Assembly (NCBI GenBank): GCA_015680685.1
Contig: MNCI01020185.1
Location: forward strand, 1 to 64,000
Reading direction: 5' to 3'
Length of the DNA stretch: 64,000 nucleotides
Origin: Gnetum montanum
Taxonomy: Eukaryota > Streptophyta > Gnetopsida > Gnetales > Gnetaceae
The position numbers were made by a program, and so were the translations under genes. Under the pieces are notes generated by a model. That model was given only the letters and a program-made list of their open reading frames with translations, made no database searches and was not told the DNA's origin. Shown one piece after another: positions 1 to 10,759 of the stretch. Every line of letters starts with the position of its first letter. The first letter of the stretch is position 1.

Positions 1-716
1 GAAAACTGTAACGACGGAAAACGTCGGTAGCTGGAAAATACCGACAGAATCCCCGGCGTACACAGTTTTAGCCACGGATCCGTGTGAGGGCTATGCTAGA
101 GAAACGAATCCACGGCGCCCTGAACGGTCTTGTCGATCAGACAGGGACTTACAGGTCAGTAAAATAATGCAACGTGCGTAAAAGAATGCGATCTGACTCG
201 AGGCGTCGTAAAGCAAGGAGAAAGCGATGTAAATGGATTGCGACAAAGGTAATGCTAAATGCGATGATCGGAGGCTGGCATAAGAGAAGCACGTAACTTC
301 AAGATCTACGCTCTGACTTAAATGTATATTATTCATATGAAACATTACATTGGGGGGATCCCCGATTACAAGATGTGAAACAGGCACAAATGAACAAGCA
401 AAAAACGGTCTAAACAGAAGTCCGATCTATCTTGTGGGCTAAGCTGAAATGCAAGGCGGGCCAAGCTTTTGACGTCTACCGATCAATTGCTTCTGATTGA
501 TAGAGTCTTTTCAGCAGAACGATTACTCCTATCACCAGTGCTCAAGAACTGTACTCTGTTTCGGCTGTAAGGTGATGATGCCAACAATTGCCAAAGCGCT
601 GTTCTCTGTATTTCTACTCCAAAGTGCTAAGTGCTCTGGTGCTCAGAAATATGCCTCTGCCTCTCTGATTTTTCCAACCAACTGAATGTTTGCCAACCTT
701 TGTATCTTTGTCAACT

Positions 717-730
717 GGGGTATTTATAGG
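717..730 (-). promoter_or_regulatory. TATA box of LTR-X
   Basis: Reading the minus strand gives CCTATAAATACCCC, a near-perfect plant TATA consensus. It lies about 190 bp downstream (minus sense) of the repeat block at 905-1360, the usual spacing of enhancer repeats and TATA box in an LTR. Confidence 0.45.
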
Positions 731-904
731 CCGCGACACTTCGCGGAGAAGGTGCAACCTTGCTGATGTGGGCTCCGGATATTACGGGCCCTACTGGCAT
801 GATCTTTTAAGTCAGACTGTGACTACGCACAACACGCTTGTTTGCGTGTTGTGCGTGTGAAGAGTAGGCATATGCTGAGCGTACTTTAGGCTGCATTCAG
901 GCAG

Positions 905-1360
905 TTTACGCTCATTCGCGTTGCGTTGCGTGTATGAGCGTAATCTGGAGTAAAAGCCATAAGCTCTCTACGCGACTGTGCGTNACGCTCATTCGCGTTG
1001 CGTTGCGTGTATGAGCGTAATCTGGAATAAAATCCATAAGCTCTCTACGCAACTGTGCGTAATGAATGCGTAAACAANCACGCAGCTGCGCGTGATGAAG
1101 CGTAAACAATGTAGAAATTACGCTCACTATGCAGCTGCGCATGATGAAGCGTATAAGCAATGTACAACTTGACAACATACGCCATGGTACGCACTGCCGC
1201 GTAGCGAGCGTAAAGGCAAGTTATGCATGAACTGCAAGAAAAAATGCCAACCTGTTGTGCTTTTCTGAATTCTGCCTACGACTGTCTTGAAGCTTATTAT
1301 GCTCATTACGCTGCCGTGCGTAATAGAGCGTAAACCCATCCTTTGAACCAATCTGACGTG
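905..1360. repeat. Diverged tandem repeats with palindromic core
   Basis: Two ~76-bp units starting ACGCTCATTCGCGTTGCG (908-983 and 985-1061) differ at only a few positions and are separated by an N at 984. Further shorter copies follow, with recurring words GCGTAA, GCAGCTGCGC and TGATGAAGCGTA up to about 1335. Many words read alike on both strands (ACGCTC/GAGCGT). The block lies upstream of the minus-strand TATA box and may be an enhancer array of LTR-X. Confidence 0.6.
984..984. other. Assembly gap (N)
   Basis: A single N between two near-identical repeat units; another N lies at 1078. The copy number of this repeat is therefore uncertain. Confidence 0.9.
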
Positions 1361-1450
1361 CATTTTTGCTGGAATTGCGAATCTTTGCCTAAGGCCGACT
1401 CGTAATTTTCACGGTGTTTCACCTACTTGAACCTGGAGTGTTCAGCTTAG

Positions 1451-1461
1451 TCATGGGGGAG
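1451..1461 (+). promoter_or_regulatory. Pol-end purine motif (possible central polypurine tract)
   Basis: TCATGGGGGAG sits at the end of pol, before the spacer. It closely matches the motif next to the 3' LTR in related copies (TCATGGGGGTA in D at 33309-33319). The same motif occurs at this place in B (13161), D (31291) and E (47013). Whether it primes plus-strand synthesis is inference. Confidence 0.4.
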
Positions 1462-1745
1462 ACACTTGCTGCAAAGTGCCTAACTTTTTTGAAATTTATC
1501 ATTGCCCAAAGGACATCAATTAGGGTAATTAACTTTAACACTTAGAATAATTATGCCTAAAAATCATATAACCCTTAGGTATACCAGGAGATTAAAATGG
1601 AAACCACCTAAGTCACATGATCCATTATTACAAACTTTCAGGCATGATCACACGTGATAACATAAGATCTTTAACTAAGGCAAGTAGTAAAGTATAACTT
1701 GACTTTGAAAACAACCTTACTAATGCTTGGCCCGTGTGATTATAG
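1462..1745 (+). other. Short pol-ORF3 spacer of element A
   Basis: This AT-rich non-coding stretch is much shorter than the spacers of B and E (about 2 kb). It ends in GTGTGATTATAG directly before the ORF3 ATG, which resembles a 3' splice site. The palindromic promoter block seen in the B and E spacers is absent, so a deletion is likely. Confidence 0.5.
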
Positions 1746-4519
1746 ATGGCCCTGAAACGTGGACAGCAGGAAGGTCCTAGCCAAGGTGGAAGTAAACGAG
1801 CTTAGAGAAGTGGAAGACAAAGACCTACTGGACAACATGTAGAACAAGAGGAGAAATCATTTAGCATCCATCAAGATGAACCTCCTACCAGATGGTCCAG
1901 GAAGGCAAAAGGAGGAGCTGCTACAGCACCTGAACCAGGACAACAACTCACGTTGCCCCAAGAATGCGTTCAAGCCATCCACGAGAAGTCCACATTTGCT
2001 GTAGTGATTTTGGAATTGAACTTTGAATTATTTGCAAAGTTCGCTCCTGAGGCCATTAGGGATCACCTCAAAGGATATCCCTTTTGGCCTATCCTCTCTT
2101 AAAGAGGTGCCTGGTAACTAGGAGAGACATATCAATTTTGGCACAATAGGGAGAAAGGAACCACTATTAATATTTATGGTGTGATAGTTCACTTCTCTAC
2201 ACAGGCAATTTCAGAAGTGTTAAACCTTCTGAATACAAGGCCCCAGGTTGCTCGGTTATCTACCCGTTCAGACCCTAATGTGCAAAAGGATTGGTTAGAG
2301 AAGGCTTATGGCAAAGATAAAGCATTTGGTGAATTGACAACAAAAGAGAGAGTTTACTTCAAAATCAGAACATATCACCTCTTCCCCAAAAAAGGCTTAA
2401 AAAGGATATCCACGTATGCGGCTAGAGGACGTGCAGTGTTGATGGGAAAGGTTAACGCTAACCTACCCCATCTATATTTGATAGAGATCCTGAGGTAGTT
2501 TGAAGAATGGAAGAAAGGGAAGATGGTGCTACCTTTCCCCTGTCTTATCAAAAAGCTTTATCGATGTGTGGTATTCAGGGGTACACCAATGATGTCCTTC
2601 AAAAAGCTCAAAATGCTTCATACACTGAATTGCTAAAGGCACCAGCTCCAAGAAAGAGCACTGGTGAAGACCTAAGACTAGAACAAGAAGAACAAGAAGA
2701 AGAATAGGTGGTTGGAACCAGTCAACCTCCAGCCATAGGTCCCAGCCAACAACAAGAAGTAGGCCCCAACATAGGCCAGGATTAGCCACCACCACCGCAA
2801 GAATACAGACTGTCGATGAGCCATCTTAGGTCCATTGCTAAGATGGTCAGTTGGAGAAGTCATGATGACGCAAACCTCTTCCACGTCATCGATGATGCTA
2901 GATAGCCTACGGTTTCATTAGATCACACAAGAGGTGAAGTATCCATTCAAACAGAAGGAGGGGATAGTAGATGGTCACAACAGTTCTCAAGAAACTCGGC
3001 ATCTTTCCAGGTGCAGTTAGAGATTGGTGAAGGTGCCATTGTGGTGGTTATGCAACACTAGAATGCCATGAGAGCTACAAATGTGGTTGTAGACCACATC
3101 AAAGAGTCCTTCAATGTACTTGTTGTGCCACTGATAGATCTCACAAGAGCACGGGATGCTCAAACTCTGGCTGGAACCTCAATGACTCCTGTGGAACATG
3201 AGGATATTCTTGATAGATTGCTTCAAACAGGGTAAGTTATGATGTCCCTGTTTGACATCCCTCAGGATATAACAGCAATTCATTCAGATCTCATTTTCAC
3301 AAAGGGGAAACTGGTCTTAACAAAAGTAAGGGCATAACATGCTGAAGCTGAAGTGCAGAAACTACAAGAGCAGCTTGTGGCCTTACAAGCAACAGAGCGG
3401 GACCCTTTGCAATTTGTTCCCGCAAACCAATTGGAAAATTTTAGAACTGAGCAACTAACAAAATTAATAGCAGAGAATAAAAAGGTGATGGAAGAAAAGG
3501 AGATGGATGTTTGGGATTCCTCCGCATCACAGGCGCAAATCCATGCATATCTTAAGGCACTCAAGGCCTTAGAAGAAGAAAACAAGTAGTTGGTTGCTAA
3601 TAATCTTTGGTTGACCACTGTAGATAAGTAAAAGAACATTCTCGATGAACACTTTCATCAATTACAAGAACAATTCATCTAGGTCAACCAAGATGTGAGC
3701 TGTTTAGCCAGAGAAAATTGAACCCTCTCAATGGAGGAGGTACACACAATTCGTCAAAAGTCAGCAATTGAGATAAGCGCATGGAAGAACAAGGCTAAAC
3801 GACATGAGAAGTTGAAGGAGCACTTCCATGATCAAGTGGGGATGTATAAACAGATCCTTGAAAAGGAGATCCATATGGCCAAGGCCCAAATCAACACTAT
3901 CAGTGCTCAAAACACTGATTGGAGGGCCATATTGGACACATGCGCCTTCACCCACCAAGTGGAAGTTAAGAATCGGGACATGTAGATCCAAGACTTGATA
4001 GAATACATGGAGTTGGCAAACCGTAGATATGCCAACCTTGCCATGTTAATAGTAGGTTGCCTGAGGTCAAAGCTCGAGAAACAGGTAGCTTCCACCCACA
4101 TTAAATTTGAAGTAGAATTTGTAGAGCGCAAGAAGCTGGTTGAGAAACTAGATGTCGCAAATTCTGAACTTGAGGTGGTAAAAGCAAGCTACTAGGGACA
4201 GAAATACGTTGCAACCAACTTGGCTCGATGGCTAATGGACCTTCACAAATACAAAGATAAAGCTAAAGCCTATGAGCAGGAACAACAGGTGTTCACGGCG
4301 TGGTATGTCAAAGCCAACCAGATGTTCCCGCAAATACCCTGTCCATGGGAAGTGCCGACTCCATCAAAAATTGGAACACTAGCATGGATGACACAAGACC
4401 CTTGGACTGAAGAGGTGAAGCTCCAAGCCATACTTCAACACCATCAAGCCTCAAGGCCTGAAGCACAAGATAAAGGGAATGCGCCCATGGAGGAGCCACC
4501 ACCACCAGGAACAACATGA
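1746..4519 (+). pseudogene. ORF3 of element A (env-position coiled-coil protein), broken
   Basis: A long reading frame starts at ATG 1746 directly after TTATAG and shifts frame once between about 2498 and 2507. It then stays in one frame to the TGA at 4517-4519, apart from scattered single stops that are mostly TAG where CAG is expected. The N-terminal third (about 2120-2500) has a conserved block containing VYFKIRTYHLFP, shared with the B and E copies and reminiscent of the Pfam 'putative plant transposon protein' domain. The middle (3240-4195) is rich in Glu, Lys and Gln with heptad spacing, so a long coiled coil is likely. A conserved segment YMELANRRYANLAML follows, then FTAWYVKANQMFPQIPCPWE, and a tail with four prolines. 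I see no signal peptide or membrane segment. Function is unknown; its place matches the env-like gene of Athila elements. Confidence 0.75.
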
Positions 4520-4663
4520 GTTCCACATTTTTGTAGTTGTAGTATTTTTCTATGTTGTGTCTTCCCACATTGTGGCATCATTTCATTTGTTTTCCCCATC
4601 TAATAATCCCATAACTATCCACTGTGTAATCACTGTAACTTGAGGACGAGTTTTTATTTAGTT

Positions 4664-4672
4664 GTGGGAGTA
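4664..4672 (+). promoter_or_regulatory. Polypurine tract of element A
   Basis: GTGGGAGTA lies directly before the TGATGGG that starts the 3' LTR. It is the expected plus-strand primer site and matches CATGGGGGTA in D and GTGGGGGTA in B. Confidence 0.65.
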
Positions 4673-4714
4673 TGATGGGATGCGATATCATGTCTGTCAC
4701 GATATCGCATCCCC

Positions 4715-4740
4715 CGCGATATCGTGTACACGATATCGCG
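4715..4740. repeat. 26-bp perfect palindrome in U3 of LTR A
   Basis: The left half CGCGATATCGTGT is followed by its exact reverse complement. It lies about 43 bp from the LTR start and is one of a cluster of GATATC palindromes. It could bind a dimeric factor or form a hairpin. Confidence 0.85.
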
Positions 4741-4812
4741 TCGTCCCCTATGATATTGCGTATGCGATATCGCAGTCCACCACAATGTCTATAAATAAGA
4801 AGTGGCTCTCCC

Positions 4813-4906
4813 TTGCTTCGATAATTAGGAGTTAGATTGTAGTGAAGCTCTAGCAGTTNTTTGCTTCGATAATTAGGAGTTAGATTGTAGTGAAGCTCTA
4901 GCAGTT
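4813..4906. repeat. Exact 46-bp duplication flanking an N
   Basis: TTGCTTCGATAATTAGGAG and the bases after it occur at 4813-4858 and again, identically, from 4861. The two copies are separated by an N at 4859. In the D LTRs the matching position has one copy. Unmerged overlapping contig ends explain this better than a biological repeat. Confidence 0.7.
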
Positions 4907-5573
4907 TGATCCCTCTAGAGATAGATTATTTTTCCTGTGTCTATCCATAGTGTGGTGAATGTAATTGTACGGCATCCTTTATTCGAGTGTGATGTACTTG
5001 GACATGCACATGACCAACAATAAAGATCAAGATTATTTCATCATTATAGCATTCACTTTGTTTATTTATTTATTTAATTGTTATTTAATGCTTTCCTAAT
5101 TAGTTTCTCTCTCACCCTTATCTCCTAGTAATGCGGAATGAGTACGACTTGATTACTAGCATTTAAGTCTAACTACTTGGTATCCCAGTGGCGTACCTAG
5201 GATCTGCGCTTGGTAATCCCAGTGGTAGTTGTGCACGAGGTCCAAGATGTGTATGGATGATCAAGGAATGGCTGCTCATCACACTTAGGCTAGATTAGAT
5301 TCTCTTACCCTTTCCCTCCTAGCTTAGCTTAGTTAATATTATTTTCCAATGACTTCAGGAGTAGCATTAGATTAGGAACACATCATACACCTCACTCTGG
5401 ACTAAACCATACATAACAAATATAATACTAGTCTAGGTGTGAAGACAGTGAACTGTGACCTAAGGATAACTATCTAGGTGCCACAACTAGTCCATCTGCG
5501 GAGTTCGACCAGATCATGCATGAGAATGCTTGTATTCATATGGTTGAGTGTAGGGGTACCTCGCCACTCATCA

Positions 5574-6508
5574 GATAATTTATGTTATTATTTTCTATTG
5601 AATCTTCCTCTTCTACAAAAGTTAGCATTTTTCTAAAACTTTCTATTACCACCTCAAATTCTTTTGTAGTTTTAAGTTTAAGTGCAAATTTTATTATAAC
5701 TAGGATCATTCTCCCACTAATAATTAATTTTGTACTGTTAGTTTTTAAAAGCATTATTTCACTTCTAAGTTTTAAAAGAATTATTTCAATTAAAATTTAA
5801 AAGGTATTTTACTTTCCATGTTATTTTTCATGTTCGCTACTTAGTGTTAAATATATGATGTGTTCTATGTTTTTTTTTTTTTGCTTAGTATTAATATTAT
5901 TTTTTGGGTCCACTATCCCTTCCCCAACCACCCACCCCCCAAAATTATAAAATGTTAGTTTCAATTTCTTGTTTGCTACTTAGTGTTAAACATATGATGT
6001 ACCCTAATTTTTTTTCTTATTATTAATATTATTTTAGGGTCCAACACTCATTCTAGCATTCCCCCATCCCCAAAAATAATAAAACCTTAGTTTTAATTTT
6101 AGTTTCACATAGGTGGCATTGGAGCATGAATTTTTATCATAAATATCTTGATATTTAATTCTTAAAATTATTATTTGATTTATTTAATATTTCTCTATGG
6201 TTTAAGTAATGTTATTATTTATTAATGTTAGCATCCTATTAAAGATAAGACATAAGAAAATATAGTTATTGCAACACAAACTTGAAAACCACATGCTGGA
6301 AATACAAAGGATGTAACACAAATTAGCTACACTGCAAAGGTAAAACTATGCTTTGAAGCAAAGTAATGAAAGATTAATGCTTAAAATTATGGAACCTATA
6401 AAATTAGAAGAAATCTTGAAACGCTAACAATAAAAAAAAAAGTAGCCAACAAAAGCCTTTGATGGCCAAAGATTGACTACCAAAGAATATGTATCTTATT
6501 TGAAATAA

Positions 6509-6557
<49 letters not shown>

Positions 6558-7089
6558 GTAGCACATATAGGGTATGACGAAAATATTTTGAATATTATCG
6601 TAAATTACTAAAGAAGTTATAGGAACTAAGGGAGGAAAATAAATTGCTTTAACATTCTCTTTAAAATTTCCTTAGAGCTTCTTTATATGACTTAGCAAAG
6701 AAGACTATACCCAATGATCTTTGAGTTTATGTACTTTCATACATATTTGTATATGTTATAAATGATCATTTATATTCTTTGATGATGCATTTATTTTAGC
6801 TACTTATATATAGAAATTTGATATGAATATTTAATAAAGGGGTAGGTTGTGTTTGTAATTATTTACTTCAATTATCTCTTTACATTTGATTATGATAATT
6901 TTGATTTAGTACAAAATAATAGAAAGATGATAGTTAATGATAATCAACTAGAGAATCTTCAAAATGCACAAACAACTAAAAATCAATTAATTGAGTAGTT
7001 AATCTTTCTACAAAAACAAAATCAAAATAATCATAATAAATATCAAAGAAGTGATGATAATGAGCAAGATTAGAAGAGAATAATTCAAA
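5574..7089. other. AT-rich DNA without a recognisable gene
   Basis: Poly-A and poly-T runs, short simple repeats and a (GA) microsatellite. The only ORFs are short, low-complexity and mirrored on both strands. It may hold the 5' part of the gag relic that follows, but no LTR boundary could be placed. Confidence 0.6.
6513..6554. repeat. (GA)21 microsatellite
   Basis: An uninterrupted run of 21 GA dinucleotides. Confidence 0.97.
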
Positions 7090-7830
7090 ACCTTAGGAGG
7101 TTAAATCCTCCTACTTTTTCTAGCTTTGAAAACCCCACCATTGCTATGGAATGGCTAAAAAGGTTAAAGAAAAATTTTTGAAGCTTACCTTGCATGGTTA
7201 TGAGCAAGACTTCTTTGACCATTTATCAACTAGAAGGTGTGATCAAGTGATGATGAAATGCATAAGAAAGAACATGATACTTAGAAGTTGAAGAGATAAA
7301 AAGGAAAGACATCACTAAGATATTTAAAGATAGATATTTTTCTAATGCCCATAAAGAGAAGAAAGAGGGTGAATTCAATTAACTATTTTATAGAACCATT
7401 ATTATCCATGATTGTGAGAATACGTTTATAGAACTATATGAATTTTTTTCTTATGCTCTACAAAATGAAGATGTTTGTACTAAGATATTTATAAAAGGAT
7501 TAAGACCTTTCATCAAAACCATAATTATAGCATTATCTCTAGATACTTATGAGAAGGAATAGACTAAGCCATTACTATGGAAAGAGAAAAAATGGAAGAT
7601 GTAGCCCAAAGTGGTAAAAAGAAAAATAGAGAACCATCTAGAGTTGATTAGAGAAAGCCTAAACATCCCAGGAAACTAAATGGACTAGTTTAGCAACAAC
7701 CAAATGGATCAAATGGACCAACCCATCCACTTAATTTTGTATTTTCATCAAGATTTAATGTTTTCTTTTATTGTAAAGAAGGAAACCATTTTAAAGGAGA
7801 GTGTCCAAAGATGCTTTAGATGAAAAATAT
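7090..7830 (+). pseudogene. Decayed gag of a second gypsy lineage
   Basis: Broken frames read as a gypsy capsid-nucleocapsid. A block with RRLNPPTFSSFENP at about 7095 resembles the start of many plant gypsy capsid domains. Stretches such as FIKGLRPFIK (about 7490) fit a capsid helix region. A zinc-knuckle remnant CKEGNHFKGEC lies at 7772-7804 with CX4HX4C spacing; the first expected cysteine, at 7763, is Phe. It is unlike the gags of the Athila- and Tat-type elements here and may come from a chromovirus-like element. Stops and frameshifts are dense, so it is old and non-functional. Confidence 0.55.
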
Positions 7831-8804
7831 TATGTCAGACAAAAAAATGAAATTAGTGGCTTCAAATCCTAAGATTATCCAAGAAAATAGAAAAGCTACC
7901 AATAATCCAAAGGTTATCTAGAAATATAGTGGAATTGTTGATAATCAAGAAAGAGGATGAAGACCTATGAATTAGGATCAAATCTATTCTATACCAAGAA
8001 GAGTTATTGAAGAATAACCTAATACTATGATTGAGATTGAAAGTATGATTTATGTAAAACCTCTTTTTTTTTCTTTGCAATCTTGAAGATAGGTATTTTT
8101 TTTTACTAATAATTAAATAGTGGAAAGATTAAATCTGTTAAAGTAGTGTGACATAGTGCATGTATAGCAGAAAATAAATGTAAGTAACTCCCACTAAAGA
8201 TATAAGATAAGGAGTGAAATGAAAATTTATTTATTATGAACAAGGTATTCAATGGTGTAGTGCACCACCATAGTGCAATTGAATCATTGCAAGTACTCTC
8301 AAATGTCACTACAACAAGCTTCACCGACATCAATGTCTAGAGTGGCACCAATAGTGGCCATGATGCAACACTAGTCAAAGAATGTCTAGGTGCTAACATA
8401 AAGATCTAAGGTAAGCACAAATCATGAGACATTGGGAAAGCAGGTGCTAATGGTGGAGGCCTAATTAAGATAGTGGCATAAGGCATAGCAAAGGTTTGTA
8501 ACAAAGTTGACCATGTAGTCAAAAATGGAGCTAATGGTGGTTAGCTCAAAGAAAAAGGATGCCTGTAGGTACTTTAAGATGCCAACACCAAGCATGTTGA
8601 GTAATGTCTAGTAGTAGTTTTTTAGGATGATAATGTCAGTGAAGGAGTGTCTATTAAGGATAGATGTGTTGATATGCAAAATATTCACACAATGATACTT
8701 GAACTTCTTACATATTTATCAAAGGTAGTTGAGCAACTAATTTGGACTTGCTAAAGGAAATACAAGGATTAATTTTAGCTCAAAGTAAAGATTGTAATAT
8801 TGTG
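7831..8804. other. Unassigned degenerate DNA
   Basis: No gene recognised. A faintly coding-like stretch (8330-8760, repeated short words such as AATGGTGG) may be retroelement debris, but I cannot place it in a family. Confidence 0.4.
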
Positions 8805-9662
8805 TGATAAAACCTTTTTGTCAATAAACCATGATATTATATTTACAATACCATATTTATGATATCATAGCTTTGCATATGTCATCGTACATGCAATCTA
8901 GTGAGTTATGATCATGCCTATAAATACCAACCCACCATTTCATCAAAACAAAAACTTTTGTAACTTAGACTTAGAGTTAGAGTGAATACCCATAGTTTGG
9001 TGAACTATAATTGCATAGTCTTTATTCAAGTGGATTGTTCTTGGACACAATTCATGATCATTAATAAATATTAAGATTGTTTATCATCATTACAGCAATT
9101 CATTTGGCTTAATTTTACTTAGTTTAATTTTCCTTTTCAACATTTTTACTTTTATTAAGTCTTTTACATTTTCTAAGAACTTTAATTTTCCAACTCCTTT
9201 AGTAAGGTGCTATAAGTACAACTAGTTTCTAGTAGAACATGTAACTGTTTGATAACCCAGTAGTAACTTCACTTGATTCACTCAATAGTGAATTCACTTA
9301 GTAATCCTAATAATAGTTACATTAGCCTAGGATATGTCTGGCAAGCCAAGAATGTATACTTATCACCATAGACTAGAATAGACTTACATTTCTATCATAC
9401 TTAGATATAGAATTTACAATTACTTTTACCATGTTAGCACTTAGTTTTAATCTAAGCTACAAAACATCATCATATCATATACCTCACTGAGAGTTAAACC
9501 ATATAACTTGAACTTTGCTAACTTTACATGACAAGAAAATGATCACAAATGAAATATTAACTACTAGTATATATACATTATCCATCAATAGATTACAATC
9601 AATTCATATGTGAACACTCATAACTTGTATAATTGAGTGCTAGAAAATTCAACCAGTCACCA
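8805..9662 (+). mobile_element. LTR of element F (old, Athila-like)
   Basis: It starts TGATAAAACC. A degenerate palindromic U3 follows (TATGATATCATA is a perfect 12-mer near 8870) and then a TATA box, CTATAAATACC. The end, AACCAGTCACCA, aligns with the family end CGCCACTCATCA through C-to-T, G-to-A and a few other changes. A primer site remnant follows at about 9664. Its divergence suggests it is among the oldest LTRs here. Confidence 0.65.
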
Positions 9663-9663
9663 T

Positions 9664-9681
9664 TTTTACCATTGCTAGGAA
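9664..9681 (+). promoter_or_regulatory. Degenerate primer binding site of element F
   Basis: TTTTACCATTGCTAGGAA aligns with the tRNA-Asp-type primer site TGGCACCGTTGTCGGGGA of element D, with mostly transition differences. Its place just after the LTR end supports both calls. Confidence 0.5.
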
Positions 9682-10104
9682 ATGTATCAATGTTTGCTAG
9701 TTAGTTAATTTTACAAAGTTCATTGTATCAAGTGTTACAAAGTATATTTTTCACACTTAGAACAATTTTCTCAAAGGCAGACACTTAAGCATCAAACACT
9801 TAACATGGATTTTATAACTAAATAGAAATATTCATTTGCTACTAAATTTCATGAAAGTTGTGACAAGGACTATAATGAAGAAGAATGGAGTTCACCGATT
9901 TAAACTAGAATTTCCAATAATCATACTAATCCTTACTATCCTAAGTTTACATTTATTTTTCACCAGGATCAAACACTTAAATGAAGGGATTTACAAGGCA
10001 ACATTGTCTTGCCACCAGAACATTTAGTACCATCAAGGCTTCAATCATCCCTTATGAGATCAAACCTTGATCATGTACAAGAGGGATACCACATCACTGA
10101 TATG
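9682..10104 (+). pseudogene. Leader and N-terminal gag stub of element F
   Basis: The stretch near 9955-10060 (FHQDQTLNEGIYKATLSC...) matches the gag N-terminal part of D (28116-28200) and E (40980-41060), where the sequence reads as FILHQDE followed by LQGNLVLPP. The stub stops at about 10104, where the truncated LTR of element B begins, so the rest of F was lost or replaced there. Confidence 0.5.
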
Positions 10105-10517
10105 ACTAATCATGAGTTCTTTAGTGTAACTACTTGGTAACCCAGTAGTGTTATTATTTGGTATGCCCAGTAACAGTATGCTTGGTAACCCCAGTAGTAG
10201 TTGCATGAAGTCCAAGCCATGTATGGAAAATTAGGAATGAATACTCATTACACATAGGTTAGTTTAGAATTTATTTTCCATTGTTAATTAGATTAAACAA
10301 TTAATCTCTTTATTGTCATTTGTAGTAGCTTAGGGCTAAACAACATCAAGTATCATATGCCTCACTTTAGACTAAACCATATGCAACAAAGCTACAACTG
10401 CAATCAAGGCATAATGATATATATGCACAACTAGTCCCATCCATGGAATTTGACCACATCGTTCATGAACACTTATGGTTCGTATAGTTGGGCATAGGGG
10501 TATCTCACCACTCATTA
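10105..10517 (+). mobile_element. Truncated 5' LTR of element B
   Basis: It matches the second half of the 3' LTR (18660-19085), beginning at AATCATGAG and ending CACTCATTA. The U3 with TATA box and palindromes is absent, so this copy has no promoter of its own. Confidence 0.75.
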
Positions 10518-10518
10518 G

Positions 10519-10535
10519 TGGCATCATTGTCAGGG
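10519..10535 (+). promoter_or_regulatory. Primer binding site of element B (tRNA-Asp type)
   Basis: TGGCATCATTGTCAGGG lies one base after the LTR end. Plant tRNA-Asp predicts TGGCGCCGTTGCCGGGG; all differences are G-to-A or C-to-T transitions. Confidence 0.7.
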
Positions 10536-10759
10536 ATGGTGCTAGTTATCTAAATTAGTTATATTATACATGATCATTATAAATGCATTAATGATATATC
10601 TTTTAGAAAATATTAAATCACACACATCATTAACTAAAAATAATGTTTGTTTTACAAGGAATCGATAATGAATTGTATGACAAAAATCATTCATTGGAGA
10701 ACTAACAAGATATATGTTGAAGAAAATTGGAGTGACCAGCCTCATGTAGGGGTTTCATA

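Larger units (their letters stand above)
1..1444 (-). mobile_element. LTR-X: partial LTR of an unrelated retrotransposon, minus orientation
   Basis: This stretch is much richer in GC and CpG than the rest of the window. The minus strand carries a strong plant TATA box (CCTATAAATACCCC, plus-strand 717-730) with a repeat-rich upstream region (905-1360), as in the U3 of an LTR transcribed toward lower coordinates. The right edge reads ...GTGTTCA and is followed by GCTTAGTCATGGGGG, which matches the pol-end motif of element B (CCTTAGTCATGGGGG at 13157-13170). An insertion boundary at 1444, with GCTTA as possible target duplication, fits. The left end lies outside the window. No coding region was recognised; the short ORFs on both strands look fortuitous. 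It could instead be another GC-rich repeat. Confidence 0.5.
1445..5573 (+). mobile_element. Element A: 3' part of an Athila-like gypsy retrotransposon
   Basis: The visible order is end of pol with the TCATGGGGGAGA motif (1451), a short spacer, a long ORF3 pseudogene, a purine-rich tract and the 3' LTR. The 5' LTR and gag-pol are off-window to the left, beyond the LTR-X insertion. It is assigned to the same family as elements B, D and E because ORF3, the polypurine motif and the LTR ends (TGATG...CTCATCA) all match. The lineage call rests on the primer site and RT of its relatives in this window. Confidence 0.75.
4673..5573 (+). mobile_element. 3' LTR of element A
   Basis: It starts TGATGGGATGCGATATC and ends GGTACCTCGCCACTCATCA, about 901 bp. 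U3 has six GATATC-like palindromes between 4682 and 4773, followed by the TATA box CTATAAATAAG at 4790. It shares most of its length with the D LTRs. A 46-bp exact duplication around an N at 4859 probably inflates its length. Confidence 0.85.

Noticed and set aside
497-685. Plus-strand ORF in LTR-X with Cys-rich sequence
   Set aside because: Short, no family and no context; the region looks like an LTR transcribed on the other strand.
905-1360. CRISPR-like repeat array
   Set aside because: Units are tandem and diverged with no unique spacers, and the context is plant nuclear DNA.
2529-2884. Overlapping minus-strand ORFs opposite ORF3 of A
   Set aside because: Shadows of the Gln/Glu-rich coding strand, which gives Leu/Val-rich antisense frames.
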